From NCBI GenBank assembly GCA_903861445.1, contig CAIOUK010000063.1:1-13751 (forward strand): a stretch of DNA of 13,751 bases, read 5' to 3'. Positions within the stretch are counted from its first letter, which is position 1. Each line of letters opens with the position of its first letter. This document shows positions 13,419 to 13,751 of this stretch, one piece after another. The stretch is from an uncultured Verrucomicrobia subdivision 3 bacterium. GTDB lineage: Bacteria; Verrucomicrobiota; Verrucomicrobiia; Limisphaerales; UBA11358. The translations under genes were made by a program, and so were the position numbers. Below the pieces are notes generated by a model. It had not been told where the DNA came from. It searched no databases and saw only the letters and a list, made by a program, of their open reading frames with translations.

Positions 13419-13751
13419 ATGGCAACTAAAACCATCATCAAACCCGCACAATCACCCGCCGCCGTCGGCCCTTACAACCACGCCGTCCGCATCGGCGACC
13501 TGCTCTTCAGCGCCGGCCAGATCCCGATCGAACCGGCCACCGGCAACCTCGTCGCCGGCGACATCAAGGTGCAAACTGAACGCGTGCTGCAAAACGTGAA
13601 AGCGATTCTCGACGACCAGAAACTCACCTTCGCCAACGTCGTGAAAAGCACGGTGTTCATGACGAACCTCGGCGACTTCGCCGGCATGAACGAAGTTTAC
13701 GCAAAATATTTTACCGAAAATTTTCCGGCGCGTTCCACCGTGCAGGTCGCC
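13419..13751 (+). CDS. ridA: RidA family reactive intermediate deaminase (partial, C-terminus outside window)
   Basis: The first 111 residues of a RidA/YjgF/UK114 protein are present; the family is about 125-130 residues, so only the last 15 or so are missing. The sequence shows the family's landmarks: SPAAVGPYNHAV near the N-terminus, FSAGQIPIEPATGNLV, a middle segment QTERVLQNVKAIL, then VVKSTVFMTNLGDFAGMNEVY and FPARSTVQVA. The latter holds the Arg corresponding to Arg105 of E. coli RidA, which binds the substrate carboxylate. The conserved Glu near the C-terminus lies outside the window. RidA hydrolyses reactive enamine/imine intermediates, such as 2-aminoacrylate, made by PLP enzymes in the cytoplasm, and so protects them from damage. 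The start ATG at 13419 matches the family N-terminus. It is divergent from the repeat-protein gene. Confidence 0.95.
   Translation, partial: MATKTIIKPAQSPAAVGPYNHAVRIGDLLFSAGQIPIEPATGNLVAGDIKVQTERVLQNVKAILDDQKLTFANVVKSTVFMTNLGDFAGMNEVYAKYFTENFPARSTVQVA

Noticed and set aside
13293..13451. 53-codon N-terminal extension of the repeat protein
   Set aside because: It would overlap the start of ridA on the other strand and place the signal/anchor helix internally.

Overview
The window looks like the chromosome of an environmental Verrucomicrobiota bacterium, possibly a Pedosphaera/Limisphaerales-type lineage. This is an inference from gene style, not a taxonomic assignment. The supports are tandem exported sulfatases, a long Trp/Ala/Asp-Pro helical-repeat protein, a large membrane protein with a pseudopilin-like tail, GC-rich coding sequence, dispersed intergenic repeats with 'AACCACGGATG' or 'CGCGAA' units, and almost no Shine-Dalgarno sequences. 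I count twelve protein-coding genes, two of them cut by the window edges. I see no rRNA, tRNA, CRISPR array, transposase or phage gene.

Layout. At 1-582 (minus) is the N-terminal part of a metallo-beta-lactamase-fold hydrolase of beta-CASP/RNase J-like type. At 763-2571 (minus) is an unrecognised 602-residue membrane protein. It is flanked by an inverted pair of a dispersed repeat (590-625 and 2643-2677), and a second, unrelated inverted repeat lies just past its 3' end (681-746). At 2690-3073 (plus) is a DUF721/DciA-like gene. It converges on a sixA-like phosphatase gene (3173-3676, minus), and a long imperfect hairpin (3082-3165) separates them. Divergent from sixA is a Ppx/GppA-family gene (3761-4711, plus). 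Two exported sulfatases follow in tandem (4864-6390 and 6539-8230, plus), then a YeeZ-like NAD(P)-binding protein (8269-9189, plus). On the minus strand, reading from the right, come a 759-residue exported or anchored protein built of about 19-20 repeats of 32 residues (11013-13292), an ammonium transporter (9586-10965) and its PII regulator (9242-9580), closed by a strong intrinsic terminator (9193-9222). At the right edge a RidA gene starts divergently (13419 onward).

How the genes work together. The amt and PII genes are a clear functional pair: PII proteins plug the ammonium channel when nitrogen is plentiful. The sixA/ppx divergent pair fits a phosphohistidine/polyphosphate theme often seen in bacteria. 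The two sulfatases would act outside the cytoplasm on sulfated glycans or esters; the second lacks the proline normally needed in the formylglycine motif. The rest is mostly housekeeping. The least explained items are the 32-residue solenoid protein, the 602-residue membrane protein between inverted dispersed repeats, and the sulfatase with the altered active-site signature. I found no clear new multi-gene defence or mobile system here.
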